The notes under the pieces are model-generated. The model ran no database searches and was not told the origin of the DNA. It saw only the letters and a list, made by a program, of their open reading frames with translations. Positions 27,644 to 36,664 of a stretch of 64,000 bases of DNA are shown here, one piece after another. Each line of letters starts with the position of its first letter. Within the stretch, counting starts at the first letter, position 1. Source of the DNA: Nocardia otitidiscaviarum NBRC 14405 (GTDB taxonomy: Bacteria > Actinomycetota > Actinomycetes > Mycobacteriales > Mycobacteriaceae); the NCBI RefSeq assembly GCF_000308635.1, contig NZ_BAGD01000106.1, positions 186,001-250,000 on the forward strand, in the 5' to 3' direction. A program made the position numbers and the translations under genes.

Positions 27644-28683
27644 AAGCACTCGTGACGGGCGCGTCCGGATTCCTCGGCGGCGCCATCGTGCGCCGCCTGG
27701 TCCGCGACGGCGACTACGACGTGGCGATCCTGGCGCGGCCCACCAGCAATCTGCGTGACCTCGCCGACGTCATCGACCGCATCGAGATCGTCACCGGCGA
27801 TCTCACCGACGCCGGATCGCTCGACGAGGCCACCAAGGGCGTGGACGTGGTGTTCCACAGCGCGGCGCGGGTCGACGAGCGTGGCACCCGGCGGCAGTTC
27901 TGGGCCGAGAACGTCAGCGCCACCGTGCAACTGCTGGCCGCCGCGCGGCGCAACGGGGCTTCCCGCTTCGTCTTCATCTCCAGTCCCAGTGCGCTCATGG
28001 ACCGCGACGGCGGCGATCAAGTCTCGATCGACGAATCGGTGCCCTACCCGAGCCGCTACCTGAATCTCTACTCCGAAACCAAGGCCGCCGCCGAACGCGC
28101 GGTGCTGTCGGCGAATTCGGAAACCTTCACCACCTGCGCGCTGCGCCCGCGCGCCATCTGGGGCGCGGGCGACCGCAGCGGACCGATCGTGCGGCTGCTG
28201 GGTAAGGCGGCCGAGGGTTCGCTGCCGGATCTGTCCTACGGCAAACAGGTATTCGCCTCGCTGTGTCACGTCGAGAACATCGTGGAGGCCAGCGTCAAGG
28301 CCGCCGCGTCCGACCGGGTCGGCGGGAAGGCGTATTTCGTCGCCGACGCCGAGCAGACCGACGTGTGGGGCTTCCTCGGCGAGGTCGCCACCGACCTCGG
28401 CTACGAGCGACCGAGCCGGCAGCCGAACCGGCGGGTGCTCGACGCCGTGGTGTCGGTCATCGAAACCATCTGGCGGGTACCGGCCGTCGCCACCCGCTGG
28501 TCGCCGCCGCTGTCGCGCTACGTGGTGGCGCTGATGACCCGCACCGCCACCTACGACACCTCGGCGGCGGCCCGCGATTTCGGGTACGTGCCGGTCGTGG
28601 ACCGGGCGCAGGGGCTGCGCGAACTGCTGGCCTGGCTCGAGACCCAGGGCGGCGTCGAGGAATTGACCAAGAACATTCGGTGA
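27640..28683 (+). CDS. nltD: 2-alkyl-3-ketoacid reductase, OleD-like (NltD)
   Basis: 347-residue extended SDR (NAD(P)-dependent epimerase/3-beta-HSD type). Motifs: VTGASGFLGGAIV at the N-terminus, VVFHSAARVD, catalytic YSETKAAAE and LRPRAIWG. In the OleABCD scheme this enzyme reduces the 3-keto group of the condensation product before lactone closure. The GTG at 27640 overlaps the previous stop by 4 nt. Similar steroid dehydrogenase-like proteins exist, but the operon context makes OleD the best reading. Confidence 0.86.
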   Translation: MKALVTGASGFLGGAIVRRLVRDGDYDVAILARPTSNLRDLADVIDRIEIVTGDLTDAGSLDEATKGVDVVFHSAARVDERGTRRQFWAENVSATVQLLAAARRNGASRFVFISSPSALMDRDGGDQVSIDESVPYPSRYLNLYSETKAAAERAVLSANSETFTTCALRPRAIWGAGDRSGPIVRLLGKAAEGSLPDLSYGKQVFASLCHVENIVEASVKAAASDRVGGKAYFVADAEQTDVWGFLGEVATDLGYERPSRQPNRRVLDAVVSVIETIWRVPAVATRWSPPLSRYVVALMTRTATYDTSAAARDFGYVPVVDRAQGLRELLAWLETQGGVEELTKNIR

Positions 28684-28696
28684 TTGAGAGCAGGCC

Positions 28697-29893
28697 ATGA
28701 GCAACGACACCGGTTTCCGCCGACCCATCTCCCCCACCGAGCTCATCTACTTCCCGATGCGGGATCTGGCTCCGCCGTTCCTCATGCAGCTGGCGATCGA
28801 GGGCACCGGCACCCTCGACGCCGACGAGCTGCGGCGTGCGGTGGCCACGGCGGCGCAGGCCAATCCGGGCGCGCGGCTGGTGCGCGACGGGAAGTACTGG
28901 GTGGACAGCGGCATCGCGCCCGCGGTGCGGGTGGTCGACCACGCGCTGCGGTTCCCGGAGCTGGAGGCGGATCCGGTGCTCACCAGCCCGATCGGCCCCA
29001 CACCGGAATCGACGGTGGAGGTGCTGCTGCTGACGGCCGCGCCGACCACCGTCGTCTTCCGGGTGTTCCACGGGGTGATGGACGGCATGGGCATGATCAT
29101 GTTCGTCACCGATGTGCTGCGGGTGCTGCGCGGGCAAGAGCCGGTGGGCGCGGCCGATCCCATCGCCGACGCCGAACTGGTGCGCAAGGTCGGCGCGCCG
29201 GGGCGGCCGACGCTCATGAACCCGAGCTTCCGCTCGGCGGTCGGTCACGGGCGACAGGAGCCGGGTGAGCCTCGGCATCTGCTGCGCTGCCGCACCATCA
29301 ACGCCACCGGACCGCGCGCGCTGGAGCGGGTCGCCGCCATCCTCACCGAGTGGGGTGGGCCGCGCTCGCGCATCATGATTCCGGTCGATCTGCGCCGCCA
29401 CGATCCGGAATTGCGCTCCACCGCGAATCTCGCGCTGCCGCTGTTCCTCGATGTGCGCGGCGTCGCCACGGTGGCACAGCTCAACGAGATGAAGAAGGCC
29501 GGGCTGCGCGAGGGCCGCGAGCTCAATCAGATGGACAACAGCGGGCTCACCAAACTACCGCCCGCCGTAGGACGTTCGCTGCTGCGGACGCTGAACTTCG
29601 TCGGCTCCCGGTGGGGCTACAACCTCGCCTCGGCCACCGTCTCCCATATGGGACGCTACGACTTCGACGAACTCGCGGTGCCCGGTTTCCGTCCGACCGC
29701 CGTGCGGGTGCTGCCGCAGCACAGTGTGGCAATGCCGCTGCTGTTCGGTATGACCGAGGGCGACGGGCGCACCGAACTCTCCGTGTCGGCGCGCAGCGGG
29801 CGGGGCATTCCGGAGCGCCTCGAGGCGCTGTTGGACAAGATCGTTCACACGCTGGAAAGCGAATTCGCGCAGACGGATTCGGCGGCGTCATGA
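28697..29893 (+). CDS. Condensation-domain-like acyltransferase (WS/DGAT or PapA-type)
   Basis: 398 residues. The active-site pattern HxxxDG appears as FHGVMDGMGM near residue 119, with a long helical linker and a second half containing NLALPLFLDVRG and SATVSHMGRYD, as in condensation and PapA/wax-ester synthase folds. These enzymes move acyl groups to hydroxyls or amines. It starts 13 nt after nltD, and its stop overlaps the MMPL start. It may esterify the nocardiolactone-type product or a carrier lipid, but the substrate cannot be read from the sequence. Confidence 0.75.
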   Translation: MSNDTGFRRPISPTELIYFPMRDLAPPFLMQLAIEGTGTLDADELRRAVATAAQANPGARLVRDGKYWVDSGIAPAVRVVDHALRFPELEADPVLTSPIGPTPESTVEVLLLTAAPTTVVFRVFHGVMDGMGMIMFVTDVLRVLRGQEPVGAADPIADAELVRKVGAPGRPTLMNPSFRSAVGHGRQEPGEPRHLLRCRTINATGPRALERVAAILTEWGGPRSRIMIPVDLRRHDPELRSTANLALPLFLDVRGVATVAQLNEMKKAGLREGRELNQMDNSGLTKLPPAVGRSLLRTLNFVGSRWGYNLASATVSHMGRYDFDELAVPGFRPTAVRVLPQHSVAMPLLFGMTEGDGRTELSVSARSGRGIPERLEALLDKIVHTLESEFAQTDSAAS

Positions 29894-32031
29894 CGCGGTG
29901 GGCGCGGATGGTGGTGGCCCGGCCGCGGCTGGTGCTGGCCGCCGCCGTGCTGTTCGCACTGCTGTCCGGGATCTTCGCCGCCGGGCTGGCCGAGAAGGTG
30001 AGTGCGGCCGGATTCCAGGACCCCGGCAGTGAGTCCACCGCGGTGGACAGCTGGGTGACGGAGCGGTTCGGCCCGCAGAACCCGGACATCATCGCCATCT
30101 ACACCGCGCCCGAGGGGCAGACCCTCGACGACATCGGTCCCCGGATTCAGCAGGCGGTCCAGCGGATCGACCCGGCACTGCTCGACCGCCCGGTCGAAAC
30201 CTACTGGAACAGTGCGCGACAGCAGTATCTGCGCGCACCCGACGGGCAGCGCGCCCTGGCGGTGGTGTTCGCCGCCGGGGACGACAATCGGCGGATCGCG
30301 GTGTACCCGGAGATCGCGGCCGAACTCGAGGTGCCGGGCATCCGCACCCAGCTGACCGGGTACAGCGCCCTGGCCGATGAGATCAGCCAGCAGTCGCGGC
30401 GCGATCTCATCGTCGCGGAGGCGATTTCGATTCCGCTCACGGCCGTGGTGCTGGTGCTGGTGTTCGGCGGCATCGTGGCGGCGCTGCTGCCGGTGGCGGT
30501 GGGCACGCTGGCCGTGATCGGGGCGCTGGGCGCGGTGGGCCTCATCGCCCACGTCACCGAGGTCAGCGTGTTCGCCATGAACGTGGTGTCGCTGCTGGGG
30601 CTCGGATTGGCCATCGACTACGGGCTTTTCGTGGTCGGGCGGTTCCGGGAGGAGCTCGGGCAGGGTCGCGCCGTGGACGAGGCGGTGACGCGGGCGCTGC
30701 TCACCGCCGGACGGACCGTGACCTTCTCGGCGCTGCTGCTCATGTGCGCCTTCGCGGGCACCTTCGTCTTCCCGCAGGCGGTGCTGCGCTCGCTGGGGTT
30801 CGGGGCGATCGCGGCGGTGGGCCTGGCCGCGCTGCTGTCGGTCAGCGCGCTGCCCGCCGCGCTCATGCTGCTCGGACCGCGGATTCGCCGGTGGAGCTGG
30901 CGGGCGGACGCCTACGAGCGCGCCGAGGAACGGGCGCAACGGTTCTGGGGTCGCGTGGTCACCGCGGTCATGCGGCGGCCCGGTACGGTCGCCATCGCCG
31001 TGGGCGGACTGCTGCTGGTGCTCGCCGCACCGCTGACCGGCGTGCGGTTGGGCGATATCGACCACACCGCGCTGCCGCCCGGCAATGAGAAGCGGATCGC
31101 CGTCGAGGAATTGAGCGCCGACTTCGCCGCCGCGAACAGCGGCGCCACCGTACTGCTCACGCGCGCCGACGGAAGCGCACCCGCCGGCTCCGACATCTCC
31201 GCGGGACTGCGTGGCATCGGGGCGGTACCCGGTGTGCGCCAGGTGCTTTCGCTGGGTACACGGGACGATGCCGCCGTCCTGCACGCGGCCCTGGCCGCGC
31301 CCGACCGCTCACCGGACGCCCAGGAGATCGTGAAAGACATTCGGGCGCTGCGCCTCGACGGTGTGGAGCTGCGGGTGGGCGGGGCGAGCGCCGCCACCGT
31401 GGACAGCGTCACCGGCGTCCTCGACGCCATGCCGCTGATGCTCGTGGTCATGGTCGCCGCCACCCTGCTGGTGCTGCTGCTGGCCTTCCGCTCCGTGGTG
31501 CTCCCGCTCAAGGCCGTCCTCATGGCCTTCCTCAGCCTCGCCGCCACCTTCGGCATCCTGACCTGGATCTTCGACCAGGGCCATCTGGCGGATGTGCTCG
31601 GTGTCAGCCCCGGCCCGCTCTCCGGCGGGATGATGGTGCTCATCATCGCCGTGGTCTTCGGCCTGTCCACCGACTACGAGGTGTTCCTGCTGTCCCGCAT
31701 GAAGGAGGCCCACGACGCCGGGGCCGACACCACCGCGGCCGTCCGCACCGGCACCGTGCAGACCGCGCGGGTGATCACCGCCGCCGCGACCCTGCTCGTC
31801 CTCATCACCGGCGCGTTCACCATCTCCCCCCTGACCCCCATGCGCTTCCTCGGCCTCGGCATGGTCATCGCGCTGATCATCGACGCCACCCTGGTCCGCA
31901 TGCTCCTGGTCCCCGCCCTGGTGAAACTCATGGGCGAGGCCAACTGGTGGATGCCCGGCCGCCGCCCGCCGAAGCCGCCGGAATCGACCACCGCCACCGC
32001 CCCGGCGGAGACCGTCCCGGTGCGGGGATAG
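29890..32031 (+). CDS. MMPL-family RND lipid transporter
   Basis: 713 residues. Membrane helix at the N-terminus, then two repeats, each with an external domain and five to six helices. The helix-4 type motifs GLAIDYGLFVVGRFREEL and VFGLSTDYEVFLLSRMKEA are typical of MMPL proteins, which export complex lipids in mycolate actinomycetes. The size fits small MmpL-like transporters. ATG overlaps the previous stop (ATGA). As last gene of the nlt run it is the natural exporter for the lactone or its derivative (inference). Confidence 0.9.
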   Translation: MTRWARMVVARPRLVLAAAVLFALLSGIFAAGLAEKVSAAGFQDPGSESTAVDSWVTERFGPQNPDIIAIYTAPEGQTLDDIGPRIQQAVQRIDPALLDRPVETYWNSARQQYLRAPDGQRALAVVFAAGDDNRRIAVYPEIAAELEVPGIRTQLTGYSALADEISQQSRRDLIVAEAISIPLTAVVLVLVFGGIVAALLPVAVGTLAVIGALGAVGLIAHVTEVSVFAMNVVSLLGLGLAIDYGLFVVGRFREELGQGRAVDEAVTRALLTAGRTVTFSALLLMCAFAGTFVFPQAVLRSLGFGAIAAVGLAALLSVSALPAALMLLGPRIRRWSWRADAYERAEERAQRFWGRVVTAVMRRPGTVAIAVGGLLLVLAAPLTGVRLGDIDHTALPPGNEKRIAVEELSADFAAANSGATVLLTRADGSAPAGSDISAGLRGIGAVPGVRQVLSLGTRDDAAVLHAALAAPDRSPDAQEIVKDIRALRLDGVELRVGGASAATVDSVTGVLDAMPLMLVVMVAATLLVLLLAFRSVVLPLKAVLMAFLSLAATFGILTWIFDQGHLADVLGVSPGPLSGGMMVLIIAVVFGLSTDYEVFLLSRMKEAHDAGADTTAAVRTGTVQTARVITAAATLLVLITGAFTISPLTPMRFLGLGMVIALIIDATLVRMLLVPALVKLMGEANWWMPGRRPPKPPESTTATAPAETVPVRG

Positions 32032-32069
32032 CGAGTAGAATTCGCGCCGTACGACAGGAGGGACCGCCG

Positions 32070-32258
32070 ATCAGCCGCCGCCGCTATGTGCCGCGCGGGG
32101 TGTCGGGCGGCTACCGCATCTGGGACAACAAGATTCGCCGCTGGTGGGGTGAAGTGTACGAGTTGTGCCCGGACGCACTGGTCGCGGAACTGAATGGGGC
32201 GCACCGGCCGGAACGGATCACCGCCCTCACGCGGGAGGCACGCAGGTACCGGCGGTAG
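32070..32258 (+). CDS. Small basic protein, possible ATC start
   Basis: 62 codons rich in Arg and Trp (GGYRIWDNKIRRWWGEVYE, then LCPDALVAELNGAHRPERIT). A perfect AGGAGG at 32057-32062 lies 7 nt before an in-frame ATC, and no ATG, GTG or TTG stands at normal spacing; the first canonical start is GTG at 32088, 25 nt from the site. Either the start is the rare ATC or the base is an error or a recent mutation. The protein family is not recognised. It lies between the MMPL gene and the convergent rsmI. Confidence 0.5.
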   Translation: MSRRRYVPRGVSGGYRIWDNKIRRWWGEVYELCPDALVAELNGAHRPERITALTREARRYRR

Positions 32259-32271
32259 GCGTAGAACGGAC

Positions 32272-33126
32272 CTATTCGGCCGCACGTGCGGCCAGTACGG
32301 CGTCGTAGAGTTCCTTGCGGGACGCGCCCGTGGTGGCGGCTACCTCGGCACAGGCGTCCTTGAGTCGCAGACCCTTGGCTGCCAGGCCCTCCACGCGCTC
32401 GACCAGGTCTTCGGGGGCGGCCGAAACCGGTTGTGCGCCTTCCAGAACGACGGTGATCTCGCCGCGCGCGCCGTCGACGGCCCAGGCGGCCAGTTCGGCC
32501 AGGGTGCCGCGGACGACCTCCTCGTATGTCTTGGTGAGTTCGCGGCAGACCGCCGCGCGGCGTTGGGGCCCAAGGATTTCCACCGCGTCGGCCAGGCAGT
32601 CGGCCAGGCGGTGCGGGGCTTCGAAGAACACGCAGGCGCGGGGTTCGGTGGCGAGAGTGCGCAGCCACTCCTTGCGCTGCCCCGATTTGCGCGGCGGGAA
32701 ACCGTCGAAGCAGAACCGCTCGACCGGCAGGCCGGACAGGGCCAGGGCGGTGGTCACGGCCGACGGGCCGGGCAGGCAGGTGATGGGAAGCTCATGCTCG
32801 ACGCAGGCGGCGACCATGCGGTAGCCGGGGTCGCTGACCGACGGCATTCCCGCGTCGGTGACCAGCAGCACCGTGCGACCGGACTCGATCTCCGCCAGCA
32901 GCATGGGAATTCGAGCGGTCTCGACGTGATCGTAGAAACTCACCACCCGCCCCGTGATCTCGATTCCGAGCGCCTTGGCCAGCGACCGCGTGCGCCGGGT
33001 GTCCTCCGCCGCGACGATATCGGCCGCGCCCAGCGCATCCCGCAACCGCTGCGAGGCGTCACCGACATCCCCCATCGGCGTAGCGGCCAGCACCAGCCGC
33101 CCCGACGCCTCACCCATATCGCTCAC
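32272..33126 (-). CDS. rsmI: 16S rRNA (cytidine-2'-O) methyltransferase
   Basis: 284 residues. Methylates the 2'-O of C1402 of 16S rRNA. SAM-binding and fold motifs of the tetrapyrrole-methylase-like family: LVLAATPMGDVGDASQRL, AEDTRRT, VSFYDH, LLVTDAGMPSVSDPG, LPGPSAVTTALALSGL and FFEAPHRL. GTG 33126 or ATG 33117 may be the start; GAGGAG spacing (2 or 11 nt) does not decide. Divergent from pmt, as the M. tuberculosis Rv1002c/Rv1003 pair is. Confidence 0.95.
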   Translation of the reverse strand: MSDMGEASGRLVLAATPMGDVGDASQRLRDALGAADIVAAEDTRRTRSLAKALGIEITGRVVSFYDHVETARIPMLLAEIESGRTVLLVTDAGMPSVSDPGYRMVAACVEHELPITCLPGPSAVTTALALSGLPVERFCFDGFPPRKSGQRKEWLRTLATEPRACVFFEAPHRLADCLADAVEILGPQRRAAVCRELTKTYEEVVRGTLAELAAWAVDGARGEITVVLEGAQPVSAAPEDLVERVEGLAAKGLRLKDACAEVAATTGASRKELYDAVLAARAAE

Positions 33127-33440
33127 CGCTCCTCGTCATCGTCTCGAAAGCCGCGTACAACCACCCGCGACGCTCGCTCGCCGGGTACGACGCAGGAGCC
33201 ACGCGGCCCGAAAGACAGACCGCGGCGGCTCCGACAGCGACACGGCCGGATGCGCCCGTCCGCCGCGCCCAGCATACGGACGCCGCCGAAGCCGACACAC
33301 CCGCATCGTGCGGGGGCCGCGACCCGCGCACTCTCGCCACCCGGCGTCCACAGACGAGCGCGCCGCATGCTCAGGCCGGAGGCTCGCGCCCGAACTCACC
33401 GGCCGCGCCCCGCCACCGGCGCACCGCATACCATCGGGTC
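33127..33440. other. Divergent rsmI-pmt intergenic region
   Basis: 314 bp between the rsmI and pmt starts. High GC leaves several overlapping frames open, but none has a ribosome-binding site or recognisable product. The promoters of both genes must be here; I see no clear operator. Confidence 0.45.
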
Positions 33441-35048
33441 GTGACCCAGGTGACCGATACTCGACCGTCCGCCCCGGACAATGGGGTGGCGACGTCCAGC
33501 CCGGCACCGCTCACACCGTCGCTGAAGATCGGGCCCACCGATCGGGTGCGCGGGTGGGTGGTCACGCTCGTGCTCACCGCCATCGCGGGGTTCACCCGGT
33601 TCCTCATGCTGGGGTATCCGACCGACGGCAAGACGCCGGTGTTCGACGAGAAGCATTACGCGCCGCAGGGCTGGCAGGTGCTGACCGGCGGCGGGGTCGA
33701 GGACAATCCCGGGTACGGGCTCGTCGTGCATCCGCCGGTCGGCAAGCAGATGATCGCCATCGGCGAGGCCATCTTCGGTTACAACGGCTGGGGGTGGCGG
33801 TTCACGGCCGCCGTCTGCGGCACCGTGCTGGTGCTGCTGGTGATCCGCATCGTGCGGCGGATGACGCGTTCCACGCTGGTGGGCGCGTTCGCGGGCATTC
33901 TGCTGATCGCCGACGGGGTCACCTTCGTGTCCTCGCGCATCGGCATGCTGGACATCTTCCAGGCGCTGTTCGTGGTCGCCGCGTTCGGCTGCCTGATCGT
34001 GGATCGCGACGAGATGCGCGCCCGCATGGCCAGGGTGCACCGGGAGGGCCGGATCGGGGACAGCCCGTACGGTCCGCGCTTCGGAGTGCGCTGGTGGCGT
34101 TTCGGCGCGGGCGTGCTGCTCGGCCTGGCCTGTGGAACCAAATGGTCGGGACTGTACTTCGTGGCGGCCTTCACCCTGCTCAGCCTGGCCTTCGACCTCG
34201 CCGCCCGGCGCGGTTACCGGGTGCGCCTGCCCTGGCAGGGCACCGCGGTGCGCGATCTCGTCCCCACCGCCTACGCCCTGGTGGTCGTCCCGGTGCTGGT
34301 CTACCTCGCCACCTGGTGGGCCTGGTTCGGCGGCGAGACCACCTACGACCGCTGGGTGGTAGGCAGTCCCAAACTCGGCAGCGACGGCCTGTTCGCCTGG
34401 GTGCCCGACGCGCTGCGCTCGCTCTGGTTCTATTCGGCGGAGGTGCTGCGCTTCCACGAGGGACTCACCAATTCGGCGGGCAATCACCATCCGTGGGAAT
34501 CGAAACCGTGGACTTGGCCGATGGGCCTGCGCCCGATGCTCTACTACTACGCCGACTCCGGCGTCACCGGCTGCGGCAGCTCGCAGTGTGTGAAGGCCAT
34601 TATGCTGATCGGCACGCCCGCCCTGTGGTGGGTGGCGCTGCCCGTGCTGGGCTGGGCGCTGTGGCGGACGCTGGTGCGGCGCGACTGGCGGTACGCGGCG
34701 GTGCTGGTGGGCTACGGCGCGGGCCTGCTGCCCTGGTTCCTGTCACTGGACCGGCAGATGTACTTCTTCTACGCGGTGCCGCTGGCCCCGTTCCTGGCCA
34801 TGGCCGTGGCCCTGGTGCTCGGCGACATTCTCGGGCACGCCGCGCCGAGCGGGCGACGACTATCGGGCGCGCTGGAGTGGCAGCGGTTCACGCCGACCAG
34901 TGAGCGGCAGGGGTTGGGCCTGCTCATCGTCTGCCTGTATCTGGCGCTGGTGATCGCGAACTTCATCTGGCTGTGGCCGATTCTCACGGCCTATCCGATC
35001 ACGATCGGCAACTGGCACGACCACCTGTGGCTGCCGAGCTGGCGGTAG
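33441..35048 (+). CDS. pmt: Dolichyl-phosphate-mannose-protein mannosyltransferase
   Basis: 535 residues, GT39 family. Transfers mannose from polyprenyl phosphate to Ser/Thr of exported proteins on the outer face of the membrane. About eleven helices; the first external loop has the catalytic acidic pair in VFDEKHYAPQGW, followed by HPPVGKQMIAIGEAIFG, which is diagnostic. The C-terminal half has the NHHPWESKPWTW loop. Position next to rsmI and arcA agrees with mycobacterial Rv1002c. Start GTG at 33441. Confidence 0.94.
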   Translation: MTQVTDTRPSAPDNGVATSSPAPLTPSLKIGPTDRVRGWVVTLVLTAIAGFTRFLMLGYPTDGKTPVFDEKHYAPQGWQVLTGGGVEDNPGYGLVVHPPVGKQMIAIGEAIFGYNGWGWRFTAAVCGTVLVLLVIRIVRRMTRSTLVGAFAGILLIADGVTFVSSRIGMLDIFQALFVVAAFGCLIVDRDEMRARMARVHREGRIGDSPYGPRFGVRWWRFGAGVLLGLACGTKWSGLYFVAAFTLLSLAFDLAARRGYRVRLPWQGTAVRDLVPTAYALVVVPVLVYLATWWAWFGGETTYDRWVVGSPKLGSDGLFAWVPDALRSLWFYSAEVLRFHEGLTNSAGNHHPWESKPWTWPMGLRPMLYYYADSGVTGCGSSQCVKAIMLIGTPALWWVALPVLGWALWRTLVRRDWRYAAVLVGYGAGLLPWFLSLDRQMYFFYAVPLAPFLAMAVALVLGDILGHAAPSGRRLSGALEWQRFTPTSERQGLGLLIVCLYLALVIANFIWLWPILTAYPITIGNWHDHLWLPSWR

Positions 35049-35055
35049 CGTCCGG

Positions 35056-35427
35056 TCAACCGGGGTCGGATTCCCCCAGCGCGGCCCGCAGATAGCGCAC
35101 CGCCGCCTCGTCGTCCAGGCCGAGGCGGCGGATCACGCTCACGTACTCGGTGGCGGCGCGGCCCGCCGTATCGCTGGTCGGGTCGCCCGAGGAGGCGATG
35201 AACGAGCCCAGCCTGCCCCGGGTTTCGAGCACACCGTCCTGTTCCAGCTCCCGGTAGGCCCGCGCCACCGTGTTCGGGGCCAGCCGCAACTGGGCGGCCA
35301 GCGCGCGCACGGTGGGGATCTTGGTCCCGGCGGCCAGCTCACCGGATCGCACCCGGGCGATGACGCCCTGCCGCAGCTGTTCGTAGGGCGGCACCGTCGA
35401 GTGGTGGTCGACCGGGATGTCCAGCAT
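35056..35427 (-). CDS. GntR-family regulator, YtrA-like
   Basis: 123 residues from the ATG at 35427, 7 nt after the arcA stop; AGGAGG is in the end of arcA, 12 nt upstream. An earlier GTG at 35448 overlaps arcA. The N-terminal winged helix shows PPYEQLRQGVIARVRSGEL, KIPTVRALAAQLRLAPNTVA and RELEQDGVLETRGRLGSF. The short C-terminal tail (about 50 residues) is typical of YtrA regulators, which usually control neighbouring transporters. Co-transcribed with arcA, so it could control arginine deiminase, though this is unproven. Confidence 0.88.
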   Translation of the reverse strand: MLDIPVDHHSTVPPYEQLRQGVIARVRSGELAAGTKIPTVRALAAQLRLAPNTVARAYRELEQDGVLETRGRLGSFIASSGDPTSDTAGRAATEYVSVIRRLGLDDEAAVRYLRAALGESDPG

Positions 35428-35434
35428 GGTCGTC

Positions 35435-36664
35435 TCACACCTCCTCACGCGACAGCGGACAGGACAGGCAGCGTGGACCGCCGCGACCGGAACCCAGTTC
35501 CGACCCCGGAATCTGCAATACCTCGATGCCCGCGTCCGCGAGCCGCGCGTTGGTCATCTCATTGCGCTCGTAGGCGACGACGACACCGGGCGCGAGCGCG
35601 AGCGTGTTGTTGCCGTCGTCCCACTGTTCGCGTTCGGCGGTGACACCGTCCAGACCGGTGTCCACGACCCGCAGTTTGCCGATTCCCATGGCGTCGGCCG
35701 CCACCCGCAGGAAGGGGTCGGGGCCGCCGATGCTCACACCGCCGCCGTCGGTCTTGCGAATGGCGAAGGCGCACAGGGAGTCCTGCACCGCCGGGTACAT
35801 CACCACCGCGTCCACGTCGACCATGGTGCACACCGTGTCCAGATGCATGGTGGCACGGGTCTGGGCGATCGGCACCACGAGCACGGTATGGGCGAGGTCG
35901 TCCTCGAAGAGGCTGCGCGCCAGGGCCTCCGCGCCCGCCGGGGAGGTGCGCTCCCCCACCCCGACCGCCACCACGCCGGGTGACAGCAGCAGTACGTCGC
36001 CGCCCTCGATGGGGGCGGTGTGCGATTCGTAGGCGCGGCGCACGTGCAGGAAGCGCGGGTGGAAGGCGTAGATGAGGTCGGTGAGCGAGGTCTCGCGCAC
36101 CCGCGCGGGCATGGCCAGCGAGGTGATGGCGAAGCGGCGGCCCACCCAGAACGAGGAATCGCGGGTGAACAGCAGATTCGGCAGCGGGTCGATGACGAAG
36201 TCGTGCCCGTGGTGCATGCGCCGCACCAGCGAGGTGGCGTCCGGCCCGAACGGCAGTTCGTCGAAAGTCATTCCGGCCATGAGGATCTGGGCCAGCTCGG
36301 GCGCGGGCACGGTGCGCAGGTAGGCGGCCAGCTCATCGGCGAGCACATGCCCGAGCCGCCGCGCGTCCACCGCGCCGGAGATGCCCTGGATCCGCGCCGC
36401 CCCGCTCACCCGCAGGGTCTCGGTGAGCAGATCGGCCAGCAGCAGCACCTCCACCCCGCGCCCGCGCAGGACGTCGGCGAAGGCGTCGTGTTCCTGCTGC
36501 GCCCGCTCCACCCACGGGATGGCGTCGAAGAGCAGCTGGTCGTTGTTGCGCGGCGTCAATCGCCGCAACTCGTCGCCCGGCCGATGCAGCAGCACCGTGC
36601 GCAGCGCGCCGACCTCGGAGGTCACGGAAAACGGTCGCGCGGCGGGCGCAGCCTCAGTTCCCAT
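35435..36664 (-). CDS. arcA: Arginine deiminase
   Basis: 409 residues. Hydrolyses arginine to citrulline and ammonia. Motifs of the guanidino-modifying superfamily: LLHRPGDELRRLTP, LPNLLFTRDSSFWVG, IEGGDVLLLSPGVVAVGVGERTS (split here: IEGGDVLLL and GVGERTS), ATMHLDTVCTMVD, and the nucleophile Cys399 in GGPRCLSCPL. The length matches M. tuberculosis ArcA (Rv1001). No otc or carbamate kinase gene is adjacent. The ATG at 36664 has no strong ribosome-binding site and may be leaderless. Confidence 0.95.
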   Translation of the reverse strand: MGTEAAPAARPFSVTSEVGALRTVLLHRPGDELRRLTPRNNDQLLFDAIPWVERAQQEHDAFADVLRGRGVEVLLLADLLTETLRVSGAARIQGISGAVDARRLGHVLADELAAYLRTVPAPELAQILMAGMTFDELPFGPDATSLVRRMHHGHDFVIDPLPNLLFTRDSSFWVGRRFAITSLAMPARVRETSLTDLIYAFHPRFLHVRRAYESHTAPIEGGDVLLLSPGVVAVGVGERTSPAGAEALARSLFEDDLAHTVLVVPIAQTRATMHLDTVCTMVDVDAVVMYPAVQDSLCAFAIRKTDGGGVSIGGPDPFLRVAADAMGIGKLRVVDTGLDGVTAEREQWDDGNNTLALAPGVVVAYERNEMTNARLADAGIEVLQIPGSELGSGRGGPRCLSCPLSREEV

